Of a stretch of 64,000 bases of DNA, positions 44,502 to 52,304 are shown piece after piece. The stretch is taken from NCBI RefSeq assembly GCF_000717245.1, contig NZ_JNYQ01000003.1:561244-625243 (forward strand), in the 5' to 3' direction. Made by a program: the position numbers and the translations under genes. The first letter of the stretch is position 1. Every line of letters begins with the position of its first letter. Origin of the DNA: Kitasatospora papulosa (GTDB taxonomy: Bacteria; Actinomycetota; Actinomycetes; Streptomycetales; Streptomycetaceae). The notes beneath the pieces are model-generated. The model saw only the letters and a program-made list of their open reading frames with translations. It had not been told where the DNA came from and did not search any database.

Positions 44502-44807
44502 TCACCAGGACGACTTGGTCACGCCCGGCAGAAGACCGGCGTGCGCCTGCTCGCGCATCCGGACCCGGGAGAGCCCGAACTTCCGCAGATGCCCTCGGGG
44601 CCGCCCGTCCACGGCATCCCTGTTGCGGACGCGCGTGGCACTGGCGTCGCGCGGCTGGCGCCGCAACTCCTCGGCGGCCGACCGCCGTTCCCGCTCACTC
44701 GTGCGCGGGTTGCGCATGATCTCCTTCAGCTCCGCGCGCCGCGCCGCGTACCGCGCGACCGTCACCCTGCGCTTCTCGTTCTGCGCGATCTTGCTCTTCT
44801 TCGCCAT
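44502..44807 (-). CDS. rpsN: 30S ribosomal protein S14, zinc-independent paralogue
   Basis: A 101-residue long-form S14: MAKKSKIAQNEKRRVTVARYAARRAELKEI at the start and RVRNRDAVDGRPRGHLRKFGLSRVRMRE in the C-terminal core. The two CxxC zinc motifs of the short S14 are absent. Such C-minus copies replace the zinc-binding S14 when zinc is scarce. Its ATG overlaps the rpmB stop by one base (TGATG), so the two genes are translationally coupled. Transcribed from the Zur-box region around 45090. Confidence 0.95.
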   Translation of the reverse strand: MAKKSKIAQNEKRRVTVARYAARRAELKEIMRNPRTSERERRSAAEELRRQPRDASATRVRNRDAVDGRPRGHLRKFGLSRVRMREQAHAGLLPGVTKSSW

Positions 44808-45043
44808 CAGACCTTCACCCCTCGCGCCCTGATACGCGCCACCGCCGCCTCGATGCCGATGGCGTCGATCGTCCTGACGGCCCTGGCGCTGAGTGTCAGC
44901 CGCACATACCTGCCCTCACCGGGCAGCCAGTAGCGCTTGCGCTGCACGTTCGGGTCGAACCGGCGCGGGGTGCGCCGGTGGGAGTGGGAGATCTTGTTGC
45001 CGAATCCCGGCCGGGAGCCGGTCAGTTGGCAATGGGCGGACAT
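44807..45043 (-). CDS. rpmB: 50S ribosomal protein L28, zinc-independent paralogue
   Basis: A 78-residue L28. SAHCQLTGSRPGFGNKISHSHRRTPRRFDPNVQRKRYWLPGEGRYVRLTLSARAVRTID is the standard L28 fold. One Cys remains near the N-terminus, but the paired zinc cysteines are missing. ATG 45043 gives the normal L28 start; longer frames run into the operator. First gene of the leftward unit rpmB-rpsN, divergent from rpmG. Confidence 0.95.
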   Translation of the reverse strand: MSAHCQLTGSRPGFGNKISHSHRRTPRRFDPNVQRKRYWLPGEGRYVRLTLSARAVRTIDAIGIEAAVARIRARGVKV

Positions 45044-45080
45044 GGAAGTACCTGCCTCTCGTCGACATCTGGCCCCCGTA

Positions 45081-45108
45081 TTGAAAATGGAAACCATTGC
45101 CATATAGT
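45081..45108. promoter_or_regulatory. Zur-box-like operator overlapping the rpmG promoter
   Basis: AATGG-AAA-CCATT (45086-45098) is a perfect inverted repeat inside a TGAAAATGG...CCATTGCCA context resembling actinobacterial Zur boxes. TTGAAA (45081-45086), a 16-bp spacer and TATAGT (45103-45108) make a promoter whose start would fall at about 45115, the rpmG ATG. Zinc-bound Zur would block the promoter. Confidence 0.75.
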
Positions 45109-45114
45109 AGCGGC

Positions 45115-45279
45115 ATGGCCCGCAACGAAGTACGCCCGATCATCAAGCTCCGCTCCACCGCGGGAACGGGCTACACCTACGTCACCCGCAAGAACCGGCG
45201 GAACGATCCCGACCGCCTGGTACTGCGCAAGTTCGATCCGCTCGTACGTCGCCACGTCGACTTCCGCGAGGAGCGCTGA
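45115..45279 (+). CDS. rpmG: 50S ribosomal protein L33, zinc-independent paralogue
   Basis: A 54-residue L33: MARNEVRPIIKLRSTAGTGYTYVTRKNRRNDPDRLVLRKFDPLVRRHVDFREER. The CxxC pairs of zinc-binding L33 are replaced (Ser-Thr-Ala and Asp-Pro positions). First gene of the rightward unit. The predicted transcription start coincides with the ATG, so translation may be leaderless. Confidence 0.96.
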   Translation: MARNEVRPIIKLRSTAGTGYTYVTRKNRRNDPDRLVLRKFDPLVRRHVDFREER

Positions 45280-45322
45280 CCCCCGCTCCGTCCACACCGC
45301 CCCGATCCAGGAGGAACGCACC

Positions 45323-45577
45323 ATGAAGCCAGGAATCCACCCCGCGTACGGACCCGTCGTGTTCCGCGACAAGGCCGCCGGCCATGCCTTCCTCACGCGC
45401 TCCACGCTCCGCGGTGAGCGCACCGTCGAGTGGGAGGACGCCCGCACCTACCCGGTGGTGGACGTCGAGATCTCATCCGCGAGCCACCCCTTCTACACCG
45501 GCACCGCACGCGTCCTGGACACGGCAGGACGCGTGGAACGGTTCGAACGCCGCTACGGCCGTCGCGAGGAACGGTGA
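45323..45577 (+). CDS. rpmE2: 50S ribosomal protein L31 type B
   Basis: An 84-residue type B L31. MKPGIHPAYGPVVFRDKAAGHAFLTRSTL, then WEDARTYPVVDVEISSASHPFYTG, the type B signature; it lacks the zinc-binding cysteines of type A. It displaces type A L31 from ribosomes under zinc limitation, releasing zinc (known in Bacillus and Streptomyces). ATG 45323 follows GGAGGAA. The stop overlaps the CobW-like start by one base. Confidence 0.96.
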   Translation: MKPGIHPAYGPVVFRDKAAGHAFLTRSTLRGERTVEWEDARTYPVVDVEISSASHPFYTGTARVLDTAGRVERFERRYGRREER

Positions 45578-46731
45578 TGGAGCACACCCGCACGCTGCCC
45601 GTGGTCCTCGTCGGCGGGCTTCACTCCGACGCCCGCCGCGAGGTGGTCGAAGGGCTGCTCCGCCAGGTGCCCCGAAGCGTCGCGCTGCACCACGACCTGA
45701 GCACCGCGGGCGGCGGCATCGTCCTGCGGACGGTCCGCGACGCCTCCGGCGAACTGGCGCGGGGCGAGACACCCCTCGTGAACGACTGCGCGTGCTGCGC
45801 CCTGAGGGAGGATCTGCTCCCCGAACTCGAGCGGCTCGCGGCCGGAGGCCTCACCGGGCTCGCCGTCGTCGAACTCTGGGACTCCGTCGAGCCGAGGTCG
45901 ATGGCCGAGGTCATCGCCGCTCACGGCCACGGGTGGGCGGAGGTGACCGGCGTGATCGCCGCCGTCGACCCCGCACTCGTCCTGCCCTGCCTGAGCAACG
46001 GCGACGACCTGGCGGAGGCGGGGCTGGCGGCGGCGCCGACCGATCAGCGCACGGTCGGCGACACCTGGGCCCGCCAGCTGGAGTACGCCTCCGTCGTCGC
46101 CCTCGTCGACAGCCCGGACGCCGACGACCAGGACCGGGCGCTCGTACGGCAGTTGCACCCGACCGCGCCCCGGGTCCCGGCCGGTACGGAGGCCCTCGCC
46201 GAACTCGCCCTGGCCGGCTTCGACGTGGAGGCGGCCGGCGCCGCCCAGCACCCCTCCTGCGCCCTCCTTCCCCAGGAGGCGGAGGAGGCCGGTGTCAGCA
46301 CCCTGGTATGGCGGGCTCACCGCCCCTTCCACCCCGGGCGCCTCTTCGACGCGCTGGAGGACCTGAGCTGCGCCGCCGCCCGCAGCCGCGGCCGCTTCTG
46401 GCTCGCCGACCGGCCTGACACCCTGTTGTCCTGGGATGCCGCGGGCGGGGCACTCTGCGTCGAGAGCACCGGCCCCTGGCTCGCGTCACTGCCGGACGCC
46501 GCCTGGGACATGGTCCCGCCGTTCCGCCGCGCCGCCGCCGCACTCGACTGGCACCCCGAGGTCGGGGACCGCTGCCAGCACCTGGTGTTCGTCTCCCCCG
46601 CCCTCGACCGGCGAGGCCTCACCGCACTGCTCGATTCCTGCCTGCTCACCGACGCCGAGTACCGGGCCGGAAGCGAGGCGTGGAAGAGGCTGCCGACCGC
46701 CTTCGGCCCCCTGCTCGACCCGATCCACTGA
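45577..46731 (+). CDS. CobW/YciC-like zinc-regulon protein with degenerate P-loop
   Basis: A 384-residue COG0523-type protein. The N-terminal strand PVVLVGGLHSDARREVVEGLL stands where a GxxGxGKT/S P-loop is expected, but no Lys-Thr/Ser is present. The metal-binding CxCC is retained (NDCACCALREDLLPEL). The WDSVEPRSMAEV segment replaces the usual ExxGxADP. The C-terminal CobW domain is recognisable (FHPGRLFDALEDL, GRFWLADRPDTLLSWDAAGG, HLVFVSPALDRRGLTALLDSCLL). Canonical members are GTP-driven metallochaperones. This one may bind zinc without GTPase action. It is coupled to rpmE2 and precedes rpsR. Confidence 0.85.
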   Translation: MEHTRTLPVVLVGGLHSDARREVVEGLLRQVPRSVALHHDLSTAGGGIVLRTVRDASGELARGETPLVNDCACCALREDLLPELERLAAGGLTGLAVVELWDSVEPRSMAEVIAAHGHGWAEVTGVIAAVDPALVLPCLSNGDDLAEAGLAAAPTDQRTVGDTWARQLEYASVVALVDSPDADDQDRALVRQLHPTAPRVPAGTEALAELALAGFDVEAAGAAQHPSCALLPQEAEEAGVSTLVWRAHRPFHPGRLFDALEDLSCAAARSRGRFWLADRPDTLLSWDAAGGALCVESTGPWLASLPDAAWDMVPPFRRAAAALDWHPEVGDRCQHLVFVSPALDRRGLTALLDSCLLTDAEYRAGSEAWKRLPTAFGPLLDPIH

Positions 46732-46763
46732 CCACCGACCCACCTCCTCCGAGGAGAGCACCG

Positions 46764-46997
46764 ATGCCACGCCGCCAGGAGAGCCCGCTCAAGGCCCGCC
46801 CCAACCCTCTGGACACCGCCGGAATCATCTACCTCGACTACAAGGACACCGATCTGCTGCGGAAGTTCGTCTCGGACCGCGGGAAGATCCGCAGCCGCAG
46901 GGTCACACGGATCACCGCGCGGCAGCAGCGCCAGGTCGCCACCGCCGTCAAGAACGCCCGGGAGATGGCGCTGCTGCCGTACTCCGCCCGCACGTGA
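46764..46997 (+). CDS. rpsR: 30S ribosomal protein S18, zinc-independent paralogue
   Basis: A 77-residue S18: NPLDTAGIIYLDYKDTDLLRKFVSDRGKIRSRRVTRITARQQRQVATAVKNAREMALLPY is the complete S18 core. The N-terminal Cys residues of zinc-type S18 are absent. ATG 46764 follows GAGGAGA. Last gene of the Zur-type unit rpmG-rpmE2-cobW-rpsR. Confidence 0.95.
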   Translation: MPRRQESPLKARPNPLDTAGIIYLDYKDTDLLRKFVSDRGKIRSRRVTRITARQQRQVATAVKNAREMALLPYSART

Positions 46998-47001
46998 CCG
47001 G

Positions 47002-47036
47002 CCCCGGACGGGGTCGCGCCGCCGTCCCGTCCGGGG
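47002..47036. terminator. hairpin after rpsR
   Basis: 11-bp arms 47002-47012 and 47026-47036 with a 13-nt loop, 5 bp beyond the rpsR stop. Confidence 0.6.
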
Positions 47037-47164
47037 GTCCGCGGACCGACGGCACTCCCCGGCCCGAGCGAAGGGCACGGCCGGGCGACTGCGGGAACTG
47101 ACGGAGGGACACCTCGAACATCCGTCGGGCGGGGTGCCGCACTACCCCGAATCCTCCCAATGGG

Positions 47165-47183
47165 TTAGGTTAGGCATACCTAA
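47165..47183. promoter_or_regulatory. iron box (DmdR/DtxR/IdeR site)
   Basis: TTAGGTTAGGCATACCTAA is an almost perfect match to the 19-bp DtxR-family consensus TTAGGTTAGSCTAACCTAA. It is 46 bp upstream of the DUF2470 gene and implies repression by iron-loaded DmdR1. Confidence 0.9.
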
Positions 47184-47228
47184 GTAACGGTAATGAGGTC
47201 TCCCCGCCCGCTCCTCTGGAGAAATTGG

Positions 47229-47936
47229 ATGCGCCTTTCCCACTCCCGCGTCACCCAGCCCACCCCCGCCGAACGCGTGCTGGCGATCCTGACCGCGGCC
47301 CACTCGATGACGGTGGTGAGCGACGGGCTCAAACCCGTCGAGGTACACCGGCTCGACGGGACGGCCGCGATCGGCCACATCCATCTGCACGAACCGTCCG
47401 AGCCCGGCGCCGCCCCGTCGGCCGAACGCATCCCCGTCCGGCTGGAGTTCACGGACATCGCGCCGACCCCCGTGCGCGAGCGCACGCGCGCCCGCGTCAC
47501 GGTCACGGGCCTGCTGTCGGCCCCGTACAGCACGGAAGCCACGGAGAGCACGTGCATGGAGTTCGGCCAGGCGGTCTTCGAGGACCACAGGGGTCGCGCT
47601 TTCGTCACGCTGGAGACGCTCCAGGAGACGGCGCCCGACCCGATCGCCACCAGCGAGGCGGCGATGCTGACCCATCTCGTGGACGCACACGGCGAACTCG
47701 TCCCCCTGCTGCTGCGCCTGGCGCAACCTCAGCCGGACAAGGGCGTGACGCGCGTCCTCCCGCTGGCGATGGACCGTTACGGCGTGACCCTGCGGCTGGA
47801 GTACCCCGGCACGCACCGCGATGTGCGGCTGCCGTTCGCGAAGCGCGTGGCCCGTCTCGACCAGGCGGGACCGCAGATCCACGCCCTGCTCGCGGCCGCC
47901 CGCCGCGCGTCCCACCGCAATCAGCTGCTGGCCTGA
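47229..47936 (+). CDS. DUF2470-domain protein, iron-regulated
   Basis: A 235-residue protein. PTPAERVLAILTAAHSMTVVSDGLKPVEVHRLDG opens it. The C-terminal third (PIATSEAAMLTHLVDAHGELVPLLLRLAQPQPDKGVTRVLPLAMDRYGVTLRLE) is a DUF2470 domain, shared with HugZ-type haem-utilisation proteins and other split-barrel flavin/haem binders. With the iron box upstream, a role in haem or siderophore-iron handling is plausible, but no enzymatic motif is certain. ATG 47229 follows GGAG; an earlier in-frame codon at 47193 lacks one. Confidence 0.82.
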   Translation: MRLSHSRVTQPTPAERVLAILTAAHSMTVVSDGLKPVEVHRLDGTAAIGHIHLHEPSEPGAAPSAERIPVRLEFTDIAPTPVRERTRARVTVTGLLSAPYSTEATESTCMEFGQAVFEDHRGRAFVTLETLQETAPDPIATSEAAMLTHLVDAHGELVPLLLRLAQPQPDKGVTRVLPLAMDRYGVTLRLEYPGTHRDVRLPFAKRVARLDQAGPQIHALLAAARRASHRNQLLA

Positions 47937-48047
47937 CCAGGGCGGCATCGGGCGGGATGCGAGGGATGCGCAGTGTTCGTAGTCCCGGTTCCGGAGCGGC
48001 GCCGTCTCGCTCCACGATCCAGCCCCTTGTCACCGGCCTCCGAACGC

Positions 48048-48080
48048 GTCCGGGGGGCGGCTCACGCCACCCCCCGGGAC
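48048..48080. terminator. imperfect hairpin between convergent genes
   Basis: GTCCGGGGGGCGG (48048-48060) and CCACCCCCCGGGAC (48067-48080) pair with one bulge and one wobble. It lies between the DUF2470 gene and the bL37 gene, serving either. Confidence 0.45.
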
Positions 48081-48094
48081 ACACCGGCACGTTC

Positions 48095-48172
48095 TCAGCT
48101 CTGAGGACGGCTGCCGTGGTTCGCGCCGTTCTTGCGGCGGGCCTTCTTCTTACGACGTCGCTTCGAGGACAT
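48095..48172 (-). CDS. tiny ribosomal protein bL37
   Basis: A 25-residue, extremely basic peptide, MSSKRRRKKKARRKNGANHG followed by SRPQS. It starts at ATG 48172 with an ideal AGGAGG ribosome binding site 5 nt upstream. The Lys/Arg run and the NGANHG-x-RP ending match my recollection of actinobacterial bL37, a small 50S-associated protein seen in mycobacterial ribosome structures. It is next to, but not in, the zinc-responsive ribosomal cluster. Easily missed because of its length. Confidence 0.72.
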   Translation of the reverse strand: MSSKRRRKKKARRKNGANHGSRPQS

Positions 48173-48575
48173 CGAACCTCCTGATTCGGCAGTTTCTGCA
48201 GACTATGCACCGGATTGTCGAGTCCGGCGATCACTGGGCCCCTTACCCACCGGCGCGGCGGCAAACACCCGGCATGCATACAGCCGGGTGGCGTACGTCA
48301 CGGCAGGCGACGGCCCCTTCACCGCGTGCGTCAGCGCCTCCGCACCGGGTCCGGTTCGCGCTCCGGTACCCATGGACAGCCGCCGACCTGCTGTGATGTG
48401 ATCCCTGCGGCGGAGCAGCCCTGTCCGGCGCCGCTCATCGGGCAATCCCCAGGTGCGCCGCGGGAGGGCGACCCACCTCCTCGTCCTGCCCCCGCCACTT
48501 CGATCACCCGTGGGTCCACGCGTCGCCACGGCGAGCGCCCGGGTCCGTCCCCCCATGCTCGAAAGTTCGGAACAC
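48173..48575. other. intergenic region upstream of the PTS gene
   Basis: 403 bp with no supportable gene. It should contain promoters for bL37 (minus) and the PTS gene (plus). A small hairpin (8-bp arms 48266-48273 and 48283-48290) is the only structure seen. Confidence 0.4.
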
Positions 48576-50183
48576 ATGCAGAAGACCAAAGCCGCGCTCT
48601 GGGAATTCCTCCAGGGACTCGGCAAGACGTTCATGCTCCCGGTGGCCCTGCTCGCGTTCTGCGGCATCATGCTGGGCATCGGCTCCTCGCTCTCCAGCGA
48701 GGCCGTCACCGACGGCCTGCCCTTCCTGAAGGCCGAGGGCTTCCACCTCGTATTCACCTGGATGGCCAACACGGGACTGGTCGCCTTCACGTTCCTGCCC
48801 GTCCTCTTCGCGATGGCGATTCCGCTCGGCCTCGCCCGGGAGGACAAGGGGGTGGCCGCGTTCTCGGGTTTCGTCGGCTTCGCCGCCATGAACCTCGCGG
48901 TGAACTTCTACCTCACCGCCCGGGGTGTCGACCTCGAGGACGAGAAAGCGATCGAGCACTACGGCATAGCCGACGTGCTCGGTGTCCAGTCCATCGATAC
49001 GGGACTCCTCGGAGCCGTGGCCGTTGGCATCGTTGTCAGCCTTCTCCACCAGCGCTTTCGTACGCAGCGCATGCCTGACGCCCTGGCCTTCTTCGGGGGG
49101 CTGCGCTTCGTCCCGATCATCTCCGCCCTCGTCCTCAGCGTGCTCGGTCTGCTCATTCCGCTGGTGTGGCCGGCCTTCAACGGCTGGATCACGGCCGTGG
49201 GCCGGGGCATCGGGCACACCGGGGTCTTCGGGCCGTTCTTCTTCGGCATGGGGGAGGTGCTGCTGCGGCCGATCGGGCTGCACCACATCCTCGTGGCCAT
49301 GTTCCGCTTCACCGACGTCGGTGGTTCGGGTGCCGTCTGCGGGGACGACGTCTCCGGCGCCCTGAACATGTTCTACGCGCACCTCGACTGCGCGGGCGCG
49401 CCGAACGCCGCCGTGACCGACGCGACGCACTTCCTCTCCCAGGGCAAGATGGCGGCCTACCTGGGCGGCCTCCCCGGGGCGGCGCTCGCGATGTACCACT
49501 GCGCGAACAGGAGGATGCGCCCGGAGATCAAGGCTCTGCTCGTCTCGGGTGTGGTGGCCTGCGTGGTCGGCGGCATCACGGAACCGCTGGAGTTCCTGTT
49601 CCTGTTCGTCGCGCCGTGGCTGTACGCCGTCCACGCGGTGCTGGTGGGGCTCGGCTTCCTCACGGCGGCCGTGCTCGGCGTCTTCATCGGGAACACCGAC
49701 GGCAACGTGATCGACTGGCTGGTCTTCGGCGTTCTCCAGGGTTCGTCGACCAAGTGGTACCTGGTGCCGGTGATCGCCGCCGTGTGGTTCGCCGTGTACT
49801 ACTTCCTTTTCCGCTGGGCGATCAGGCGATTCGACCTCAGAACTCCCGGCCGTGACCAGGAGCCCGAGCAGGACACCGGGGACGAGGAGGGCCCCGCCCC
49901 GGACGCGGAGAAGGCACCTGCCCGCGAGCTGGTCGCCGGGAAGTACGACGCCGTGGCCATCCTCGACGCGATCGGGGGCGCCGCCAACATCAGGTCCCTG
50001 GACAACTGCATCACGCGTCTGCGCATGACCGTCGAGGACGCGGAACTGGTGGACGGGGCACGGCTGAAGAAGCTGGGAGCGGTGGGCGTGATCAAGCTCG
50101 ACGGCCACACCGTGCAGGTCGTCATCGGACCTCAGGTCCAGTCGGTGAAGGACGCCATCGCCACCATGATCCCGGTGGGCTGA
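48576..50183 (+). CDS. malX: PTS EIICB component, glucose/maltose (MalX-like) type
   Basis: A 535-residue sugar PTS permease. The EIIC domain (about 1-415) begins FLQGLGKTFMLPVALLAFCGIMLGIGSSLSS, and contains RFVPIISALVLSVLGLLIPLVWPAFNGWI and GITEPLEFLFLFVAPWLY, the conserved sugar-contact loop. An acidic linker leads to an EIIB domain (about 455-535) with the phosphocysteine motif SLDNCITRLRMTV. It transports and phosphorylates a hexose or hexoside. Gene order with a MalY-like lyase mirrors E. coli malXY. ATG 48576 is favoured; ATG 48555 is seven codons upstream. Symbol by similarity only. Confidence 0.85.
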   Translation: MQKTKAALWEFLQGLGKTFMLPVALLAFCGIMLGIGSSLSSEAVTDGLPFLKAEGFHLVFTWMANTGLVAFTFLPVLFAMAIPLGLAREDKGVAAFSGFVGFAAMNLAVNFYLTARGVDLEDEKAIEHYGIADVLGVQSIDTGLLGAVAVGIVVSLLHQRFRTQRMPDALAFFGGLRFVPIISALVLSVLGLLIPLVWPAFNGWITAVGRGIGHTGVFGPFFFGMGEVLLRPIGLHHILVAMFRFTDVGGSGAVCGDDVSGALNMFYAHLDCAGAPNAAVTDATHFLSQGKMAAYLGGLPGAALAMYHCANRRMRPEIKALLVSGVVACVVGGITEPLEFLFLFVAPWLYAVHAVLVGLGFLTAAVLGVFIGNTDGNVIDWLVFGVLQGSSTKWYLVPVIAAVWFAVYYFLFRWAIRRFDLRTPGRDQEPEQDTGDEEGPAPDAEKAPARELVAGKYDAVAILDAIGGAANIRSLDNCITRLRMTVEDAELVDGARLKKLGAVGVIKLDGHTVQVVIGPQVQSVKDAIATMIPVG

Positions 50184-50185
50184 CC

Positions 50186-51370
50186 ATGTCCTCCCCCCTT
50201 CCCGCCGGTACCGCTCCGGCCGACCCCTACGGCTTCGGTGTCCCCGTGGACCGTCGCGGCACCTGGTGCACGCAGTGGGACTACGTCGAGGACCGCTTCG
50301 GAGTACCGGACCTGCTGCCGTTCACCATCTCCGACATGGACTTCGAGACCGCCCCGGAGGTCATGGCCGCGCTCCGGGGCCGCCTGGACCACGGCGTGCT
50401 GGGCTACTCGCGGTGGCGCCAGGACGACTTCCTCTCGGCGATCGTCCACTGGTACGCGACACGGCACGCGACGGCCGTAGACCCCGGGTCGGTCGTCTAC
50501 GCGCCCTCCGTCGTCTACCAGCTGTCGCAGCTGCTCCGGCTGTGGTCGGAGCCCGGCGACGGTGTGGTGGCCCACACCCCCATGTACGACGCGTTCCCCA
50601 CGACCGTGGCGGCCCACGGACGCCGGCTCCGGTCGTGCCCGCTCGACGACTGGGCGGAGCTGGAGCGGCTGCTGGCGCTTCCCGACACGGCGGTACTGCT
50701 GCTGTGTTCTCCCCACAATCCGACGGGCAGGGTCTGGTCCGCGGACGAGCTGGACCGGATGGCGCGGCTGTGCGCACGGTACGACGTCGCCGTCATCAGC
50801 GACGAGATCCACGCGGATCTGGCGCACGCCCCGCACGTCCATCGCCCCTGGGCCCTGCACGGGGACGGAGGCCGGTGGGCAGTCATCACGTCGGCGTCCA
50901 AGTCGTTCAACATCCCCGCACTGACCGGTAGTTACGGAATCATCGGCGATCCGGCATCACGCGACGCCTATCTGAGGCAGCTCAAGGAGGCGGACGGGCT
51001 CTCCTCCCCCGCCGTGCTGTCCCTGGTCGGGCACATCGCCGCGTACCGGGAGGGGGCGCCCTGGCTGGACGCCTTGCGCGCGTACCTCGCCGGCAACCTC
51101 CAGGCCGTCGCCGACCGCCTGGAGCGGGCGTTCCCGCAGCTCGGCTGGGAACCTCCCCAGGCGGGGTACCTCGCCTGGATCGATCTGCGGCCGCTCGGCG
51201 TCGAGGACGACGCGTTGCAGCGCGAGCTCGTCGAGGTGGAGAAGGTGGCCGTCATGCCGGGATCTGCCTACGGCTCGCCCGGTCGGGTCCGGCTCAATGT
51301 CGGGTGCCCACGGTCCAAGGCGGAGCGGGGGGTCGACGCGCTGGTGCGTGCGCTGTCCCGACTCCGCTGA
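50186..51370 (+). CDS. malY: MalY/PatB-type PLP-dependent C-S lyase/aminotransferase
   Basis: A 394-residue fold-type I PLP enzyme. LPFTISDMDFETAPEVMAALRGRLDHGVLGYSRW is the MalY/PatB N-terminal signature. SPHNPTGRVW and VISDEIHADLAH bind PLP, and SASKSFNIPAL carries the Schiff-base Lys. NVGCPRSKAERGVDALVRAL ends the protein. Family members cleave cystathionine or aryl-cysteine conjugates; MalY also antagonises MalT in E. coli. ATG 50186 is 2 bp after the malX stop, so the two are one operon. A GC palindrome (51380-51393) follows. Confidence 0.88.
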   Translation: MSSPLPAGTAPADPYGFGVPVDRRGTWCTQWDYVEDRFGVPDLLPFTISDMDFETAPEVMAALRGRLDHGVLGYSRWRQDDFLSAIVHWYATRHATAVDPGSVVYAPSVVYQLSQLLRLWSEPGDGVVAHTPMYDAFPTTVAAHGRRLRSCPLDDWAELERLLALPDTAVLLLCSPHNPTGRVWSADELDRMARLCARYDVAVISDEIHADLAHAPHVHRPWALHGDGGRWAVITSASKSFNIPALTGSYGIIGDPASRDAYLRQLKEADGLSSPAVLSLVGHIAAYREGAPWLDALRAYLAGNLQAVADRLERAFPQLGWEPPQAGYLAWIDLRPLGVEDDALQRELVEVEKVAVMPGSAYGSPGRVRLNVGCPRSKAERGVDALVRALSRLR

Positions 51371-51460
51371 AAGACGGCGGCCCCGGCCGGGGCAGGTGCC
51401 CGCCTCGGCCGGCCGTGCCCGGCAGCCGGCTCCCGGCCCGGTCCGATCGCCGGTTCCCCG

Positions 51461-51979
51461 TCAGTGTCCGGCGGCCGCCTTCACCAACGCGACGGCGACG
51501 CCGATCACCGCGTCGGCCAGACCGGCGAGCACCGCCAGGAGCACGCCACCTCCCATGCGCAGCCCTCCCGCGCAGCCCCACGCGAAGAGCGAGGCGATGC
51601 CCACACCGGCCGCCGTCGTCAGCGCGGCGGACAGGGAGAGGACGTCCAGGGCGGCCAGGGTGATCATCACAGCCGGGCCCGCCGCGCAGGAGAGCAGTGG
51701 GCTGCTGACGTAGAGCATGCGGCGGAGGTCGTGGCCGGTGGCGAAGTGGCGGTGGACCGTGCGGTGCGCCTGCTGATCGGCGACGAACGCGGCGAGCCAC
51801 AGCCCCAGAGCGGTCGTCAGGACCGTGGCCAGGGCGCCCGTGGTTCCCACCTCGCCCAGGGACAGGCCGACCACGACGGCGATCATCGTGATGGTCGCGT
51901 AGATGCGCTCCTTGAGCCGGTCCACCAGCGCGCCCTCGGCCCGCTCGGGCGGCGGCCCCGTCACCCGGTCGTCGGCCAT
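51461..51979 (-). CDS. small integral membrane protein of unknown function
   Basis: A 172-residue protein starting MADDRVTGPPPE. After a short soluble start come four hydrophobic helices: TITMIAVVVGLSLGEVG, ALATVLTTALGLWLAAFVAD, LLSCAAGPAVMITLAALDVLS, and paired helices at the C-terminus (LLAVLAGLADAVIGVAVALVKAA). A cytoplasmic loop DQQAHRTVHRHFATGHDLRRML is His/Arg-rich. The pattern resembles actinobacterial VIT1-like or general membrane proteins, but no family is certain. ATG 51979 follows GGGAGA. Convergent with malY. Confidence 0.6.
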   Translation of the reverse strand: MADDRVTGPPPERAEGALVDRLKERIYATITMIAVVVGLSLGEVGTTGALATVLTTALGLWLAAFVADQQAHRTVHRHFATGHDLRRMLYVSSPLLSCAAGPAVMITLAALDVLSLSAALTTAAGVGIASLFAWGCAGGLRMGGGVLLAVLAGLADAVIGVAVALVKAAAGH

Positions 51980-52304
51980 CCGGTCTCCCTCGCTCGTCAC
52001 GGGACGGCGGACGTCCCGCGTTCCGTCCGGCACCGCGGCAGGCCCACGCAGCGAGCACCGAGGACACGGCCACCAGCATGCCTTGCGGCCCCCCGAAATT
52101 CCGGAACCCCTGCGCGCGGACCGCGTCGCCGCGGTCGGCGGGGCCTGTCGCCCGGGGCACGGCCGGCCGGACGGCGGTGCGCCTGGACACCGGAGCGAGG
52201 CGCTGAATTTCCGTCCGTCGTCGGCCGGTCTGAAAGGGGTGAAGGCGGGTAGACGGGCCGATGGACGAGCTGCGTGGTGCGGCTGATGTGACGGGGGATG
52301 TGTC
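51980..52304. other. divergent intergenic region
   Basis: 325 bp between divergent starts. No gene is supported. It should carry two promoters; I could not define either. Confidence 0.35.
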
